Source of the DNA: CAYRGQ01 sp964444885 | Lineage (GTDB): Bacteria > Bacteroidota > Bacteroidia > Sphingobacteriales > Sphingobacteriaceae | Reading direction: 5' to 3' | DNA length: 64,000 nucleotides | Assembly (NCBI GenBank): GCA_964444885.1 | Contig: CAYUIZ010000006.1 | Span: 1 to 64,000 of the forward strand | Part shown: positions 26,669 through 36,327 of the stretch, one piece after another | Numbering within the stretch: position 1 is the stretch's first letter | Layout of the letters: every line of letters begins with the position of its first letter | Made by a program: the position numbers and the translations under genes | Notes under the pieces: generated by a model | Database searches by the model: none | Seen by the model: the letters and a program-made list of their open reading frames with translations, nothing else | Told to the model about the DNA's origin: nothing

Positions 26669-27403
26669 TTATAGCCTTTTTCTCCTTAATTCGAAATTGC
26701 GCCCCAAGTAAAACTTGCGGGCTACTTCGTTGACGGCGATTTCCTCCGGTGTGCCATCGAGCATGATCTTACCCTCGGCCAACAAGTATGCCCGGTCGGT
26801 GATGGACAGGGTCTCCTGCACGTTGTGGTCGGTGATCAGGATGCCAATATTCCGTGATTTGAGCTTGGACACAATCGTCTGTATCTCTTCCACGGCAATG
26901 GGATCCACCCCAGCGAAGGGCTCGTCCAGCAGGATAAAATTCGGGTTGGCCGCCAGCGCACGGGCAATCTCCGTTCTACGGCGCTCCCCGCCGGACAGCA
27001 AATCGCCCCGGTTCTTGCGGACGCGGTGCAGGCTGAAATCGCTGAGCAGCTCTTCCAGTTTCTCCTGTCGCTGAGCCCTATTGGGATAATGCACTTCCAG
27101 CACGGCCATGATATTATGCTCGACCGACAGCTTTCTGAATACGGAAGCCTCCTGTGCCAGGTAGCCGATACCTTTCTGCGCACGCCGGTACATGGGATCC
27201 TCGGTGATTTCCTCGCCGTCAAGGTACACATGCCCCTCGTTGGGTTTGATCAGCCCCACGATCATGTAAAACGACGTCGTCTTGCCGGCACCGTTAGGTC
27301 CCAGCAAGCCCACGATCTCGCCCTGGGACACGTGAAACGATACGTCGTTGACGACAGTCCGTTGCCGGTATTTTTTGATCAGGTGTTCTGCTTTTAGAAT
27401 CAT
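26669..27403 (-). CDS. lptB: LPS export ABC transporter ATPase
   Basis: This 244-residue ATPase drives LPS transport by the LptFG complex at the inner membrane. It has Walker A GPNGAGKTT (35-43), the signature LSGGERRRTEIARALA, Walker B FILLDEPFAGVDP and the switch ITDHNVQETL. Length and the VDPIAVEEIQ region after Walker B are typical of LptB. It lies between recJ (28 bp upstream) and the GH3 gene (19 bp downstream). Confidence 0.97.
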   Translation of the reverse strand: MILKAEHLIKKYRQRTVVNDVSFHVSQGEIVGLLGPNGAGKTTSFYMIVGLIKPNEGHVYLDGEEITEDPMYRRAQKGIGYLAQEASVFRKLSVEHNIMAVLEVHYPNRAQRQEKLEELLSDFSLHRVRKNRGDLLSGGERRRTEIARALAANPNFILLDEPFAGVDPIAVEEIQTIVSKLKSRNIGILITDHNVQETLSITDRAYLLAEGKIMLDGTPEEIAVNEVARKFYLGRNFELRRKRL

Positions 27404-27431
27404 AGTGTCTTACGGGTATGTTCTGTCCGCG

Positions 27432-29165
27432 CTACTGAATGACGGTATTGTCCCCGTCGGCTGGCACAGCTTCGCGCACGCCTTTGAGGTTTAATTGAAT
27501 GTTTCTTTTGTCGCGCCACACGTTTTCTTCGATGGTATAACAAATATCAACCGGCATGCCGCGGTTGATGCGCTCGGCCTCGGCGCCTAGCCCGAATCCA
27601 ATGCAGTCAAAGGCTGCGGAATCGCCTTGCGTAACGGTCATTTTAAGATGTTTGGCGCCCACCACGTAGGCCTGGTTGTACACGGTCACCGCACGGCTCA
27701 TAAACACGGGCGCTTCGTTGCCCGGCCCGAACGGCTCAAATTGTTGCAGCAGCCGAAAAAAACGGCCATCGATATCACTGAGCGCCAGCTCCGTGTCAAT
27801 CCGGATCTCCTGCTGGAGCATCTCGGGCAGAATGCGGTTGCTGACCACTTCCTCAAAACGTGCTTGGAACAACGGGATATTGGCAGCGTCCATGGTCAAG
27901 CCCGCGGCGAACTTGTGACCACCGAATTGTTCCAATAGGTCACTGCACGCGCACAGCGCTTCGTACAAGTCGAAATCCGATACCGAGCGCGCAGACCCTG
28001 CGACCTTGCCGTTTGACTGCGTCAAAACCACGGTAGGCCGGTAATATTTTTCGGTCAGGCGCGAAGCAACGATGCCGATAACACCTTTGTGCCAGTCTGG
28101 TTTAAACAAGACGGTTGTTTTGCGGCTTTGCAACGCTTCGTTGCTATCCAACATGGCCAGGGCCTCTTCGGTCATTTTGAGATCCACATCCTTGCGCTCG
28201 GTGTTCTGCTTATCTACGCTGGCACCAAAATCCGTTGCTTCTTCCAATGACGTGGCAAGCAATAGCTGTACGGCGTCACTGGCGTGGTTGATCCGCCCGG
28301 CGGCGTTGATGCGCGGACCAATCTGAAAAACCACATCGGTGATATTCAGCGTCGTGCCCCGTTGCGACAGCGCAATGAGTGCTTGAAGGCCGGTGCAGGG
28401 ATCACTATTCAATTTCTTTAAGCCGAAATGGGCGAGTATGCGGTTTTCGCCGGTAATGGGCACAATATCGGAGGCGATGCTAACGGCCACCAAGTCGAGA
28501 TACGTGTAGCACGCGGCGATATCCATCCCCTGGCGCGCGGCATACGCTTGGATCAGCTTGAAACCAATTCCGCAACCCGACAATTCTTTATACGGATAGG
28601 GGCAGTCGTTACGCTTGGGATCCAGCACGGCATCGGCCTGGGGCAGCGTCTCGCCGGGCGTGTGGTGGTCGCAGATAATGAAATCCACGCCCCGCTCGCG
28701 GGCATAGGCGATTTCATTGACGGATTTGATGCCACAGTCGAGCGCGATGATTAAGGTAAAACCGTGATCAACCGCGTAGTCTATGCCGGCCTTTGAAATG
28801 CCATACCCCTCTTTATACCGATCGGGCAGGTAAAAGTCCAGCCTATCGTGCAGCGTACGGAAAAAGGAATAGGTGACGGCAACGGCGGTGGTGCCATCCA
28901 CGTCATAGTCGCCATATACCAGTATCCGCTCTTGGGATTGGATGGCGCGTTCGATGCGCTGCACGGCCAGGTCCATATCGCGCATGAGGAAAGGATCGTG
29001 CAGGTCCGCCAGCTTCGGCCTGAAGAAATGCTTCGCCTCATCAAACGAGTTGATGCCACGACGAACGAGCATTTCGGCGATTATGGGGCTGACGCCCAAG
29101 TCCTTTTCCAAGGATTTGGCGGCATCGACGATCACTTTAGGTGCTTGCGCCCATCTTTTTTGCAT
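27432..29165 (-). CDS. recJ: Single-stranded-DNA-specific exonuclease RecJ
   Basis: The 577-residue enzyme degrades single-stranded DNA 5' to 3' in recombination and repair. Conserved DHH motifs are VYGDYDVDGTTA (metal Asp residues), ALDCGIKS, CDHHTPGE and PRINAAGRINHASDA. The DHHA1 domain shows SGRS-like VAGSARS and GGHKFAAGLTM. The C-terminal OB-like part (about 450-565) is complete. Its start codon lies inside a region that also carries a forward promoter for the divergent MBL-fold gene. It heads the recJ-lptB-GH3 operon. Confidence 0.97.
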   Translation of the reverse strand: MQKRWAQAPKVIVDAAKSLEKDLGVSPIIAEMLVRRGINSFDEAKHFFRPKLADLHDPFLMRDMDLAVQRIERAIQSQERILVYGDYDVDGTTAVAVTYSFFRTLHDRLDFYLPDRYKEGYGISKAGIDYAVDHGFTLIIALDCGIKSVNEIAYARERGVDFIICDHHTPGETLPQADAVLDPKRNDCPYPYKELSGCGIGFKLIQAYAARQGMDIAACYTYLDLVAVSIASDIVPITGENRILAHFGLKKLNSDPCTGLQALIALSQRGTTLNITDVVFQIGPRINAAGRINHASDAVQLLLATSLEEATDFGASVDKQNTERKDVDLKMTEEALAMLDSNEALQSRKTTVLFKPDWHKGVIGIVASRLTEKYYRPTVVLTQSNGKVAGSARSVSDFDLYEALCACSDLLEQFGGHKFAAGLTMDAANIPLFQARFEEVVSNRILPEMLQQEIRIDTELALSDIDGRFFRLLQQFEPFGPGNEAPVFMSRAVTVYNQAYVVGAKHLKMTVTQGDSAAFDCIGFGLGAEAERINRGMPVDICYTIEENVWRDKRNIQLNLKGVREAVPADGDNTVIQ

Positions 29166-29172
29166 ATCTTTG
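29165..29172 (+). promoter_or_regulatory. -7 box for the MBL-fold gene
   Basis: TATCTTTG matches TAnnTTTG. It overlaps the recJ start codon on the other strand. No TTG stands at the ideal distance; the nearest is at 29145-29147, 17 bp upstream. Confidence 0.4.
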
Positions 29173-29317
29173 CAACGGCATTTAAGCTGTAAAGATACGG
29201 TTTTGATCCGTTATTTTATCCAACAAGGCGCTTGCTGGCTTCCCGTTGATCTTCGGCTTGCCAATAAGGAGCCCATCCCGTATATCGGGTAACACCAACA
29301 CTAAAATCGACACGCAT

Positions 29318-30094
29318 ATGCACGCGCACTCCCTATATGAAGGTTCCTTTTCGGTAGATACTACTAAAAAATTCATCCCGTTTGACCCCGCGGTACATGA
29401 CCGCAAAGACCGTCCCGCATCACTTTTCATCCATGTACACCCCTTTTTAATCGAATCGGCCAACGGGCTCATTCTGCTGGACACGGGCCTCGGTTTTACC
29501 AACGACGACGGCGGGCTCTTGCTGCACGATAACTTGCGCAAGAAAGGGTTCGACCCGGCGGATGTGCGCTACGTGCTGCAGTCGCACTTGCACAAAGACC
29601 ATGCGAGCGGCATGGTGACCGAACAAGGGGGTAGCCTCCGCCTAGCTTTTCCGGAGGCGGAATACGTCATCCAGCGGGGCGAATGGGAGGAAGCATACAG
29701 CGGCAAATCGGACTCGTACCGCACGGAGATTTTCGACGTGTTGCAACGCAGCGGTAACCTGCTGCTCGTCGAGGGCGACGGCGTCGTGAATAACGAAATC
29801 CGCTACGAACGGTCTGCCGGGCATACCGAGCACCACCAAGTCTTCCATATCGAAACAGGCGGCGAACACTTTTTCTTCGGCGGGGACGAAGCCCCTGAGC
29901 CGGAACAGTTTTTCCGCAGCTTTGCCGCTAAATACGACTACGACGGACGCAAAGCGATGGAATTGCGTGCACAGTATTGGGAACAAGGCGCGCCCGAAGG
30001 ATGGGTTTTTCTGTTCTACCATTCCACCAACATCGCTGTCGGCCGGCCCGAGCAAAAGCCCGACGGCAGCTACAAAATTATCGATACGGCGTGA
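29318..30094 (+). CDS. MBL-fold metallo-hydrolase
   Basis: The 258-residue soluble protein has the metallo-beta-lactamase fold. The zinc motif appears as SHLHKDHASG (HxHxDH), with a further His in SAGHTEHHQ and the metal Asp in FFGGDEA. The start ATG at 29318 (MHAHSLYEGSF) is the first good one; an in-frame TTG at 29246 would add unrelated residues. The long N-terminal half (PASLFIHVHPFLIE, ILLDTGLGF) is of the AHL-lactonase/quorum-quenching type, but that activity cannot be claimed. It stands alone on the plus strand between two minus-strand operons. Confidence 0.88.
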   Translation: MHAHSLYEGSFSVDTTKKFIPFDPAVHDRKDRPASLFIHVHPFLIESANGLILLDTGLGFTNDDGGLLLHDNLRKKGFDPADVRYVLQSHLHKDHASGMVTEQGGSLRLAFPEAEYVIQRGEWEEAYSGKSDSYRTEIFDVLQRSGNLLLVEGDGVVNNEIRYERSAGHTEHHQVFHIETGGEHFFFGGDEAPEPEQFFRSFAAKYDYDGRKAMELRAQYWEQGAPEGWVFLFYHSTNIAVGRPEQKPDGSYKIIDTA

Positions 30095-30108
30095 CTACCT
30101 ACGGCCCG

Positions 30109-30495
30109 CTATAGCATTTCGATTTTGAGCAGTTTGTCGGTTAACTCCACCACGCGGAATTCGTAGATGACGTAGGATTTGTCGGATACGCGGACGATAG
30201 CCGTATCGTCATCGTACTGCCAATGCCCGTCCTGGTAATAGTGTCCGTCGTCAGGTGCCAACACCAAGAAGGTGCAGACATTATCGTCCTTGAAATGAAA
30301 GACCTGCCGGAAGCGACTCGCGGGAAAGTCCCGGTATTCGCTGGGTCGGTAGATGGCGTGACCGCCCTCGTCGTCCTCCTCATAGGCATGTACCCACTGC
30401 CCTTTGATGGCTTCCAATTCCGTCGTTCCTTCTTTTTGGCATTGCATGAACAGTAGTGCCACGCAGACCGCCCCTATGGTTAAGTAAATTCTCAT
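30109..30495 (-). CDS. Small lipocalin-like lipoprotein
   Basis: This 128-residue exported lipoprotein has its lipobox Cys at 19 (LLFMQC). The mature part starts with a lipocalin-style IKGQWVHAYEEDD and continues with short strands (RQVFHFKDDNVCTFLVL, HYYQDGHWQY) as in calycin-type domains of about 100 residues. The function is unknown. Its start is only 3 bp after the stop of the next gene on the minus strand, so the two form an operon. Confidence 0.8.
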   Translation of the reverse strand: MRIYLTIGAVCVALLFMQCQKEGTTELEAIKGQWVHAYEEDDEGGHAIYRPSEYRDFPASRFRQVFHFKDDNVCTFLVLAPDDGHYYQDGHWQYDDDTAIVRVSDKSYVIYEFRVVELTDKLLKIEML

Positions 30496-30498
30496 GGA

Positions 30499-31224
30499 TT
30501 ATTCGTCGTCATGTACCAGCAAGTACACTTGCCACGGTATTATCGGTTTGTTGCTTTGGTGGGATTCGGGGTAGGGTTCCACGCCCACGAGTTCGTAGCG
30601 CATACCATCGATGCTGACGCTGCGGGCATACGTTCCCATATCCAGCGTGGCCAGTTCAAATTCGTGCTGTGTACGGCCGTTCAGAATCAAGGCGACCTGC
30701 ACGACCGCTACACCTTGCCAAACGCAAATCACGTCTCGCGGACAGCGCGAGTCTGCCACCGAGGTGACCTCAAGCCGGAAATCCCGTTCAAAATCGTAAT
30801 ACAGCTGGCTAGGGCCTAATTCGATCGTATCCCCTACCCGTTCGGTAATGATGTCGCGCCTGATGAAGGTTTTGACTGGGTTTTCAGGAATATCCGTCAA
30901 GTCGCTAATCGTGATAGTTTCGACATCGATGGTGGTCAACGTGTGGATTGTTTCGGGATGGTTCGGCAGGAACCGGATGGCGATTTTGTCGTCAAAAAGC
31001 CGGTAGGCAAAGGGTTCATAACGCTCGAAATTACGTGCGTATAACCCGAACCGACCCGTTGTATCGCTATGGAAATCGACAAATTGCAAGGCCATACTTT
31101 CCGTGTCTACCCACACAGCCGCTAAGCTGCTGGGCGCGGGCACCACGGGATCCTCCTTCTGGCAACCCAGCACAACGAGGAATGCGAGCATGAATACCGA
31201 AAAACGCAGCCGAACGAACATCAT
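30499..31224 (-). CDS. Lipoprotein with a Cys-pair beta domain
   Basis: The 241-residue lipoprotein starts at one of two adjacent ATGs (31224, 31221); the lipobox is LVVLGC at 21. The N-terminal half is an unassigned beta domain (VWVDTESMALQFVDF). The second half contains SVADSRCPRDVICVWQG, the signature of a small secreted domain found in many bacterial lipoproteins, in which the two Cys probably form a disulfide. The role is unknown. A longer frame up to 31326 lacks a sensible signal peptide. Confidence 0.78.
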   Translation of the reverse strand: MMFVRLRFSVFMLAFLVVLGCQKEDPVVPAPSSLAAVWVDTESMALQFVDFHSDTTGRFGLYARNFERYEPFAYRLFDDKIAIRFLPNHPETIHTLTTIDVETITISDLTDIPENPVKTFIRRDIITERVGDTIELGPSQLYYDFERDFRLEVTSVADSRCPRDVICVWQGVAVVQVALILNGRTQHEFELATLDMGTYARSVSIDGMRYELVGVEPYPESHQSNKPIIPWQVYLLVHDDE

Positions 31225-31368
31225 GAGTCGTGTTGACGCCGTCCCTACAAGACGGCTTACTAAAGTAACGCGAATTGACTGCCAAATGCTACACCGATCG
31301 GAACTTTTTTTTGACAACCGCATCATTACCCCATGACTGCCCTTCCTCGCGAACGCCGGAAGGACGGC

Positions 31369-32367
31369 CTAGCGCACAAATGGATAGGCGATCCGGTTGA
31401 CGACCACGCCATCAAACTCCCGAATCCAGGTTTCGAAACCGCGTTCGCCTTCCGTGAGGCGGATAATACGCGCGCCGTTCTTCGCCCGCTGATAGCTGTT
31501 GGCACTTCCCGAGAAACATCCATAGGTTAATGCGATGCCGTGAAAATCCACCAGGTAGTCGTTAACATGGTCGTGCCCCACGAACGTGCCGAGTACATCG
31601 CCAGACTCAAACATAGCCGCATACATGCCGGTGTTGAGGAAGGGCGGGCATTCGTCTTCGTAGCGCACGCCTACCCGCTTGTTTTTCATATTATCAAACG
31701 CCTCCTTGTATTCGGGCAAGGGGATATGGAAAAACGCAAGGGCAGGTAACGTATCCTGCACGGCAGCTTTGTATTGCGCGCTTTGCTGCCGATACCACGC
31801 CACTTGGTCGTGGTCGAACCAGCCGTAGCCCTTCAGCCGCTCATCGCGGGAATAGGCGTGGGAATCCATGGCGTAAAGAATGGCGGCGGGTTGTCCATGA
31901 CGGCCCGCGACGGCCAGCGTCGTATTGAGGTATCCCGACACGCCTTCCAGCATCACGTCCTTGTTGAGTGCCAGCTGCTTTGCCGCCACGTATTCGGCCA
32001 CTTCCCGCCGAGTGAGTTCGGACTCGTCGTCGTGGTTGCCCAACGTCACCAGATACGGTATCCCCCGCGCAATAGCCACTTGCAGCACCTCATCCCAGCC
32101 GGTCTTGCTCGGGGCGCTGACCACAATATCGCCGGTAAAAACAACTAAATCGGGCTTTACCTCATCGAGCGTAGCTTCCATCATGCTGATTGAATTGGCC
32201 GAATGGCTCACGCCCGCCTTGTAATGGATATCGGTGAACTGCACGATGGTGAATTGGCCCTGCCGGTCGAAGGTGAGGGACTGGGCACGCACGAGGACGG
32301 AAGATCCGAAAGTAAACAGGGTAGCGAGCACGATGGCTAATGATACCGCCTTCAGGTTCTGTTGCAT
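31369..32367 (-). CDS. Secreted calcineurin-like phosphoesterase
   Basis: This 332-residue periplasmic or exported enzyme has a cleavable signal peptide ending near LVRAQ (29). The metallophosphoesterase motifs are complete: FTDIHYK (D and H ligands), LVVFTGDIV, VTLGNHDDE, FFHIPLPEY and GTFVGHDHVND. The architecture matches purple-acid/Icc-type phosphodiesterases acting on nucleotides or phosphorylated small molecules. It has its own consensus promoter (32441-32471) and forms a single-gene unit. Confidence 0.92.
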   Translation of the reverse strand: MQQNLKAVSLAIVLATLFTFGSSVLVRAQSLTFDRQGQFTIVQFTDIHYKAGVSHSANSISMMEATLDEVKPDLVVFTGDIVVSAPSKTGWDEVLQVAIARGIPYLVTLGNHDDESELTRREVAEYVAAKQLALNKDVMLEGVSGYLNTTLAVAGRHGQPAAILYAMDSHAYSRDERLKGYGWFDHDQVAWYRQQSAQYKAAVQDTLPALAFFHIPLPEYKEAFDNMKNKRVGVRYEDECPPFLNTGMYAAMFESGDVLGTFVGHDHVNDYLVDFHGIALTYGCFSGSANSYQRAKNGARIIRLTEGERGFETWIREFDGVVVNRIAYPFVR

Positions 32368-32440
32368 ATTGGAACGGTTTGCTTTACGTATAATGATTGG
32401 TTAAGGCTGTAGCCACAACATTCCCGTTGCCAGCCACAAA

Positions 32441-32471
32441 CAAAGCTAAGCAACGGAGGCGACTCAAACAA
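32441..32471 (-). promoter_or_regulatory. Consensus promoter of the calcineurin-like phosphoesterase gene
   Basis: On the minus strand TTG (32471-32469), a 20-bp spacer and TAGCTTTG (32448-32441) match the consensus exactly. The predicted leader is about 70 nt. Confidence 0.75.
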
Positions 32472-32505
32472 GTCGACAACCCCATTTCGCAGGGCAAACG
32501 CGGCC

Positions 32506-34086
32506 TTATTTTACAGCGACCGGCGCAGCCAAGCGGTACGTGCTTTGCTGGGTAAATACACGCCCGAACCGGTCGGTAGCCCGCACCTCAATCCGATGCT
32601 CGCCGACAGGCAGGTTCGTGGGGATATTGCCCCGCCACAAGTGCGTGCTGTTCACCGGATTGGACGGTCGACGCCCCGGGAACAGCTCATCGGTCAGATC
32701 CCAGCGCATCAGCGCAGCCATATAAGCCGGATCTGGCGCGACCGTGTATGCCATATTTCGCCATTGCCCGTCGTTAATGCGGTATTCCACTTTATTGCCT
32801 CGATGGCCCAAGAAGAAATTCGCATAGATGCCGGAGGACGTGCTGCGGCCCGCAGCCACCACTTTGGGGTGGAAAAGCTCGATCTGGAAATCCGCGGACT
32901 TTCCCGCTACCTTGTAATCAAGGGCATACTGGTTGCCGTCTACCTGAAGGAAAACATAACCGCGCGGCGTCCCGTCGCGCATGGTTGAACGAGGTACGCC
33001 CTGTTCGCCAAATTCGCCGGAGTACCAGTCGCCGGACGTCGTCCCGGCGTTGAATTCGTGGAACGGCGCTTCGCCTTTCCAGCCATCTTCTTCACCGTAG
33101 AAATTATGCGTTTGGTAGTGAGTATGCGCGGACATGGCCAACACGTTGGGGTAATCCTTCAACAGGTCAAAAAGCCGCTGGCGGTCCGCATTGCGAAACG
33201 AATTTTCATTGACGTGCCGCAGCGGGATATGGATGGACAACACGATGAGCTTGTCGTGCGGTACGTGTTTCAGGTTGTTCTCGACGAAGTCAAGCTGGTC
33301 TGTGCGAAACCCGCCCCAATACCCATTCCCGTCGCGCGGGTCAGGGTACAGAATATCGTCCAGCACGATGAAATGCGCATTGCCATAGTTGAATGCATAA
33401 TTGGCGGGGCCGAAATTGGCTTCAAAGGTTTCGTCGGACAGGGAATCGGCCTGCACGTCGAAGTTCAGGTCGTGGTTGCCAATGACGTTATACCAAGGCA
33501 CGCCAATCTTGCCCACGGCCTCGATATAGGGCGGGTGCAGCACCAGGTCATCACCCACCAAATCGCCCAGACTAATACCAAAAGCCACATTCTCGATACC
33601 TTCTAATTCGGTAACAATACCTTCGTAAAAATACCGGATTTCATCGAGGTTGTACGCCTGGGGGTCGCCAAAAACCAACGCTGTAAAACGCTCGGGCTCT
33701 GCGGCCGGGCGCAGTCCGAAATCCACGGATTTAGGGAGGTCTCCGGTGGGCGCGACGCCCGCATATTTGAGCTGGGGCGAACCCTCCGGCTTATGGATGT
33801 AAAAGTATTGGGGCTGGTTATGTGCATTCACGGGCACCTGGTATCCCGAGGGCTTGATGACGAACAGGATGTTGTCATTGCCTACGGGCAACTCGTACCG
33901 GCCTTTGCTGTCCGTCAGTGCCACCTCCTTGCCGTTGCTGACCGCGACACCCGCAATCCCTTGCTCGCGCCGGTCGCGCTTGCCGTTGCCGTTGGCATCC
34001 TCGAAAACATAACCCGTAGCGAGGGTTTGGGCGTTCAGCACCAACGCCAGCACCATACCGGCGATCGTCAGAAAAATTTGTTTCAT
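32506..34086 (-). CDS. Secreted calcineurin-like phosphoesterase with flanking Ig domains
   Basis: The 526-residue exported protein has a signal peptide ending at VLNAQ (about 19). Residues about 22-100 are a SdrD/carboxypeptidase-like Ig domain (GYVFEDANGNGKRD, GIAGVAVSNGKEV). The catalytic domain (about 130-340) has GDPQAYN, ISLGDLVGDD, VIGNHDLNFD, SIHIPLRH and MSAHTHY. The C-terminal domain (about 360-520) is the calcineurin C-terminal beta fold of this family. It is a different architecture from its shorter neighbour at 31369. It has its own -7 box at 34145-34152. Confidence 0.93.
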   Translation of the reverse strand: MKQIFLTIAGMVLALVLNAQTLATGYVFEDANGNGKRDRREQGIAGVAVSNGKEVALTDSKGRYELPVGNDNILFVIKPSGYQVPVNAHNQPQYFYIHKPEGSPQLKYAGVAPTGDLPKSVDFGLRPAAEPERFTALVFGDPQAYNLDEIRYFYEGIVTELEGIENVAFGISLGDLVGDDLVLHPPYIEAVGKIGVPWYNVIGNHDLNFDVQADSLSDETFEANFGPANYAFNYGNAHFIVLDDILYPDPRDGNGYWGGFRTDQLDFVENNLKHVPHDKLIVLSIHIPLRHVNENSFRNADRQRLFDLLKDYPNVLAMSAHTHYQTHNFYGEEDGWKGEAPFHEFNAGTTSGDWYSGEFGEQGVPRSTMRDGTPRGYVFLQVDGNQYALDYKVAGKSADFQIELFHPKVVAAGRSTSSGIYANFFLGHRGNKVEYRINDGQWRNMAYTVAPDPAYMAALMRWDLTDELFPGRRPSNPVNSTHLWRGNIPTNLPVGEHRIEVRATDRFGRVFTQQSTYRLAAPVAVK

Positions 34087-34144
34087 AGCGTGATAATCGT
34101 ATTTGTTCAGGGTAGAAACCGGTTCATTTCGGAGTCGTACCTCA

Positions 34145-34152
34145 CAAAACTA
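34145..34152 (-). promoter_or_regulatory. -7 box of the 32506-34086 gene
   Basis: TAGTTTTG on the minus strand matches TAnnTTTG. The -33 element is unclear. Predicted leader about 55 nt. Confidence 0.5.
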
Positions 34153-34259
34153 TAAAATATCCCGATGCGAAGGCATTAAGTTTTCATTAATAATCGGTTA
34201 GCAAGGAAGGTATAGCGTTTCTACACGGCTCGCATGATGAAAATCGCGTGCTTACGGCC

Positions 34260-34297
34260 AAAAAAAGAGCGTGGCAAACTCAATGCTTGCCACGCTC
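34260..34297 (-). terminator. Rho-independent terminator of the 37692-34324 operon
   Basis: On the minus strand a perfect 11-bp stem (GAGCGTGGCAA with TTGCCACGCTC, 9-nt loop) is followed by seven T. It lies 27 bp past the stop at 34324. Confidence 0.9.
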
Positions 34298-34323
34298 CTG
34301 CCCATGCTATGGTGCGTACGTCG

Positions 34324-36315
34324 CTACTTTGCCAGCGAATTAATATAAGCCGCTATTTTGAGGGCATCCGCTTTGGGCACGTGAGCCATGGGAGGCATGG
34401 GTGCCGGATAGTCGGGCCAGTTTGCAGGCTGCGGGCTGTACATCAGCTGCACCATCTGCTCGTCGGTATAGCCACGCTTCGCAATCTCCGCATAGGGAGG
34501 GCCTACTTGCTTCGCCGTGACGCTATGGCAGGCGATGCAAGTATGTCTGGTCAACAGGCCTTCGACTTCCTTGAATGTCGGTGCACGGGACGCAACCTGC
34601 TGCTGGGCACGTGCAGGCGTGGTTTTAGACGTGGATGCCTGTTGCGTAGTTTTCGTTGCCACCGGCTTAGCCTCCTCTACCGGTACCTCCTCCACGACGG
34701 GAATCGAACTATCCTTGGTGCTCACTTCGCTCATGGCCAGCTTCTGCCCTTGCGGGATTTTGGTCAGCGTGTAGTAAGCGGTTTGGTGCAACAGCAGGCC
34801 ACCGTCTTCCTGGTCGCGAACGCCATCCAACGACACCGAATGGATGTAGTTTGGCTTGAGGCCATCGACGATAAAACGGGCTTTCAGGCCGTCGGCAGAC
34901 ACTTTAACGCCCTTGATGTCGTGCGACAACATATCCACCAACGGGCTTCCGTAGACGGGATGGTACTTGTAGGTAAAACTCTCTACGCGGTACGAAGCCA
35001 AATCTTCGGCCGACTCCCGGTCGACGGGCTTGGTAAACTCGACTTCAAATCCGTCTGGACGGGCGCTCACCGTTTTCATTTCGAACGGAGTCCGACCCGT
35101 CCATTCCAAGCGCTCCAGGCCTTCGTTGGCATCACCCGCTGATCCCCAGCCCCGATTCGTTTCTCCGGCAAAGAGGGATCCGTCTGGCGCCCAGGCCACG
35201 CGCAACACACCTGAGCGGAAACCGCTCCGGAAAGCGATGGCGGCACCCTGCAACGTGCCGTCGACCTCTTCCAGCATCACGCGCGACAGCATGCTCATGC
35301 CTTGGTCGGCCACGAGGATTTGTCCTTCAAACGGTCCGAACACGCCTTGCGGGATGATCGTGGGCTCGGCGCTGGAAATTCCTAGGATACCGTGCGGCAA
35401 CCAAACTGCTGGCATATTGTAATGCGGCAATTCGCGTTCCGCATCAGCTGGTGTTTTATAATCCTCATCAACGATGTTCTCAGGCTTAATGTACCGCCCT
35501 TGGTCGTTTTGGAGGCGACGCTCGTCCATTTTCGACAGGAAATCCGCAAAAGAAAACTTCAATGGCGACTCAGGATGATCCGTCCAGGCCAGGCCGGCGG
35601 GATGTCCCATAAAATCGCCCCGCTCTACCGCCCACAATCCTCCGGACGGGATCCAGTCGCCTTGGTTTTCCGTGTAGAACAGGCGGCCGTTAAGCATAGC
35701 CGGGCCAGCTGGAGAGCGCACACCTGTGGCCCAAGGCGTCAATTTACCTTCCTCGGTAACATTGAAGATCCATCCCCGCCAGGGCACACGACTCTCGCCA
35801 CGCCACCACTCCTCGTCGCCAAAGGCGACGTTGCCCGACACGAAAAACGAGCCGTCTGGCGCGATAACCGGACCGAAAGAATATTCGTGATAGTGGCCAG
35901 AAAGCGGCCACGCATGGATTGTTTCGTAGACATCCGCTTTACCGTCGTTATCGGTATCGATCAGTTTGGTCAATTCGCCACGCTGTGCGCAGTAGAGTGC
36001 GCCGTCTTTGTATGCCAAGCCCAGGATCTCATGCAGACCGGTGGCAAAGTGACGGAAATAGGGATTGGGGCTGGTCGGGTTTTCGACGATATACACTTCG
36101 CCGCGGCGCGTGCTGATTGCCAAGTTGCCATCTGGCAGGGTAACCAAGCCGCCCACCTCTAGGACAATGCCTTCGGGCGTCCGCACCCGCTTGATTTCAA
36201 AATAGTCGGACTCCTTGGGGGTATCTTGGGCCATCAGGCCATATACCGCCGCAAAAAAGAAGACGGCCGTTGCTAATATGCGTTTCGTATTCGTTTGAAT
36301 AACTTGTATAGTCAT
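34324..36315 (-). CDS. Secreted beta-propeller protein with C-terminal cytochrome c domain
   Basis: The 663-residue exported protein has a signal peptide ending near LMAQ (30). A propeller of the PQQ-sugar-dehydrogenase style covers about 40-420 (VTLPDGNLAIST, GLAYKDGALYCAQRG, SPAGPAMLNGRLFYTENQGD). A beta domain follows (about 420-540), then a low-complexity Thr/Ala/Gln linker and a class I cytochrome c with CIACH at 593-597 and a Met ligand near 640-643. Such proteins probably oxidise sugars or sugar-like compounds and pass electrons to heme. It is cotranscribed (12 bp gap) with the DUF1080-like gene before it. Confidence 0.9.
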   Translation of the reverse strand: MTIQVIQTNTKRILATAVFFFAAVYGLMAQDTPKESDYFEIKRVRTPEGIVLEVGGLVTLPDGNLAISTRRGEVYIVENPTSPNPYFRHFATGLHEILGLAYKDGALYCAQRGELTKLIDTDNDGKADVYETIHAWPLSGHYHEYSFGPVIAPDGSFFVSGNVAFGDEEWWRGESRVPWRGWIFNVTEEGKLTPWATGVRSPAGPAMLNGRLFYTENQGDWIPSGGLWAVERGDFMGHPAGLAWTDHPESPLKFSFADFLSKMDERRLQNDQGRYIKPENIVDEDYKTPADAERELPHYNMPAVWLPHGILGISSAEPTIIPQGVFGPFEGQILVADQGMSMLSRVMLEEVDGTLQGAAIAFRSGFRSGVLRVAWAPDGSLFAGETNRGWGSAGDANEGLERLEWTGRTPFEMKTVSARPDGFEVEFTKPVDRESAEDLASYRVESFTYKYHPVYGSPLVDMLSHDIKGVKVSADGLKARFIVDGLKPNYIHSVSLDGVRDQEDGGLLLHQTAYYTLTKIPQGQKLAMSEVSTKDSSIPVVEEVPVEEAKPVATKTTQQASTSKTTPARAQQQVASRAPTFKEVEGLLTRHTCIACHSVTAKQVGPPYAEIAKRGYTDEQMVQLMYSPQPANWPDYPAPMPPMAHVPKADALKIAAYINSLAK

Positions 36316-36327
36316 GATCAGGATGGT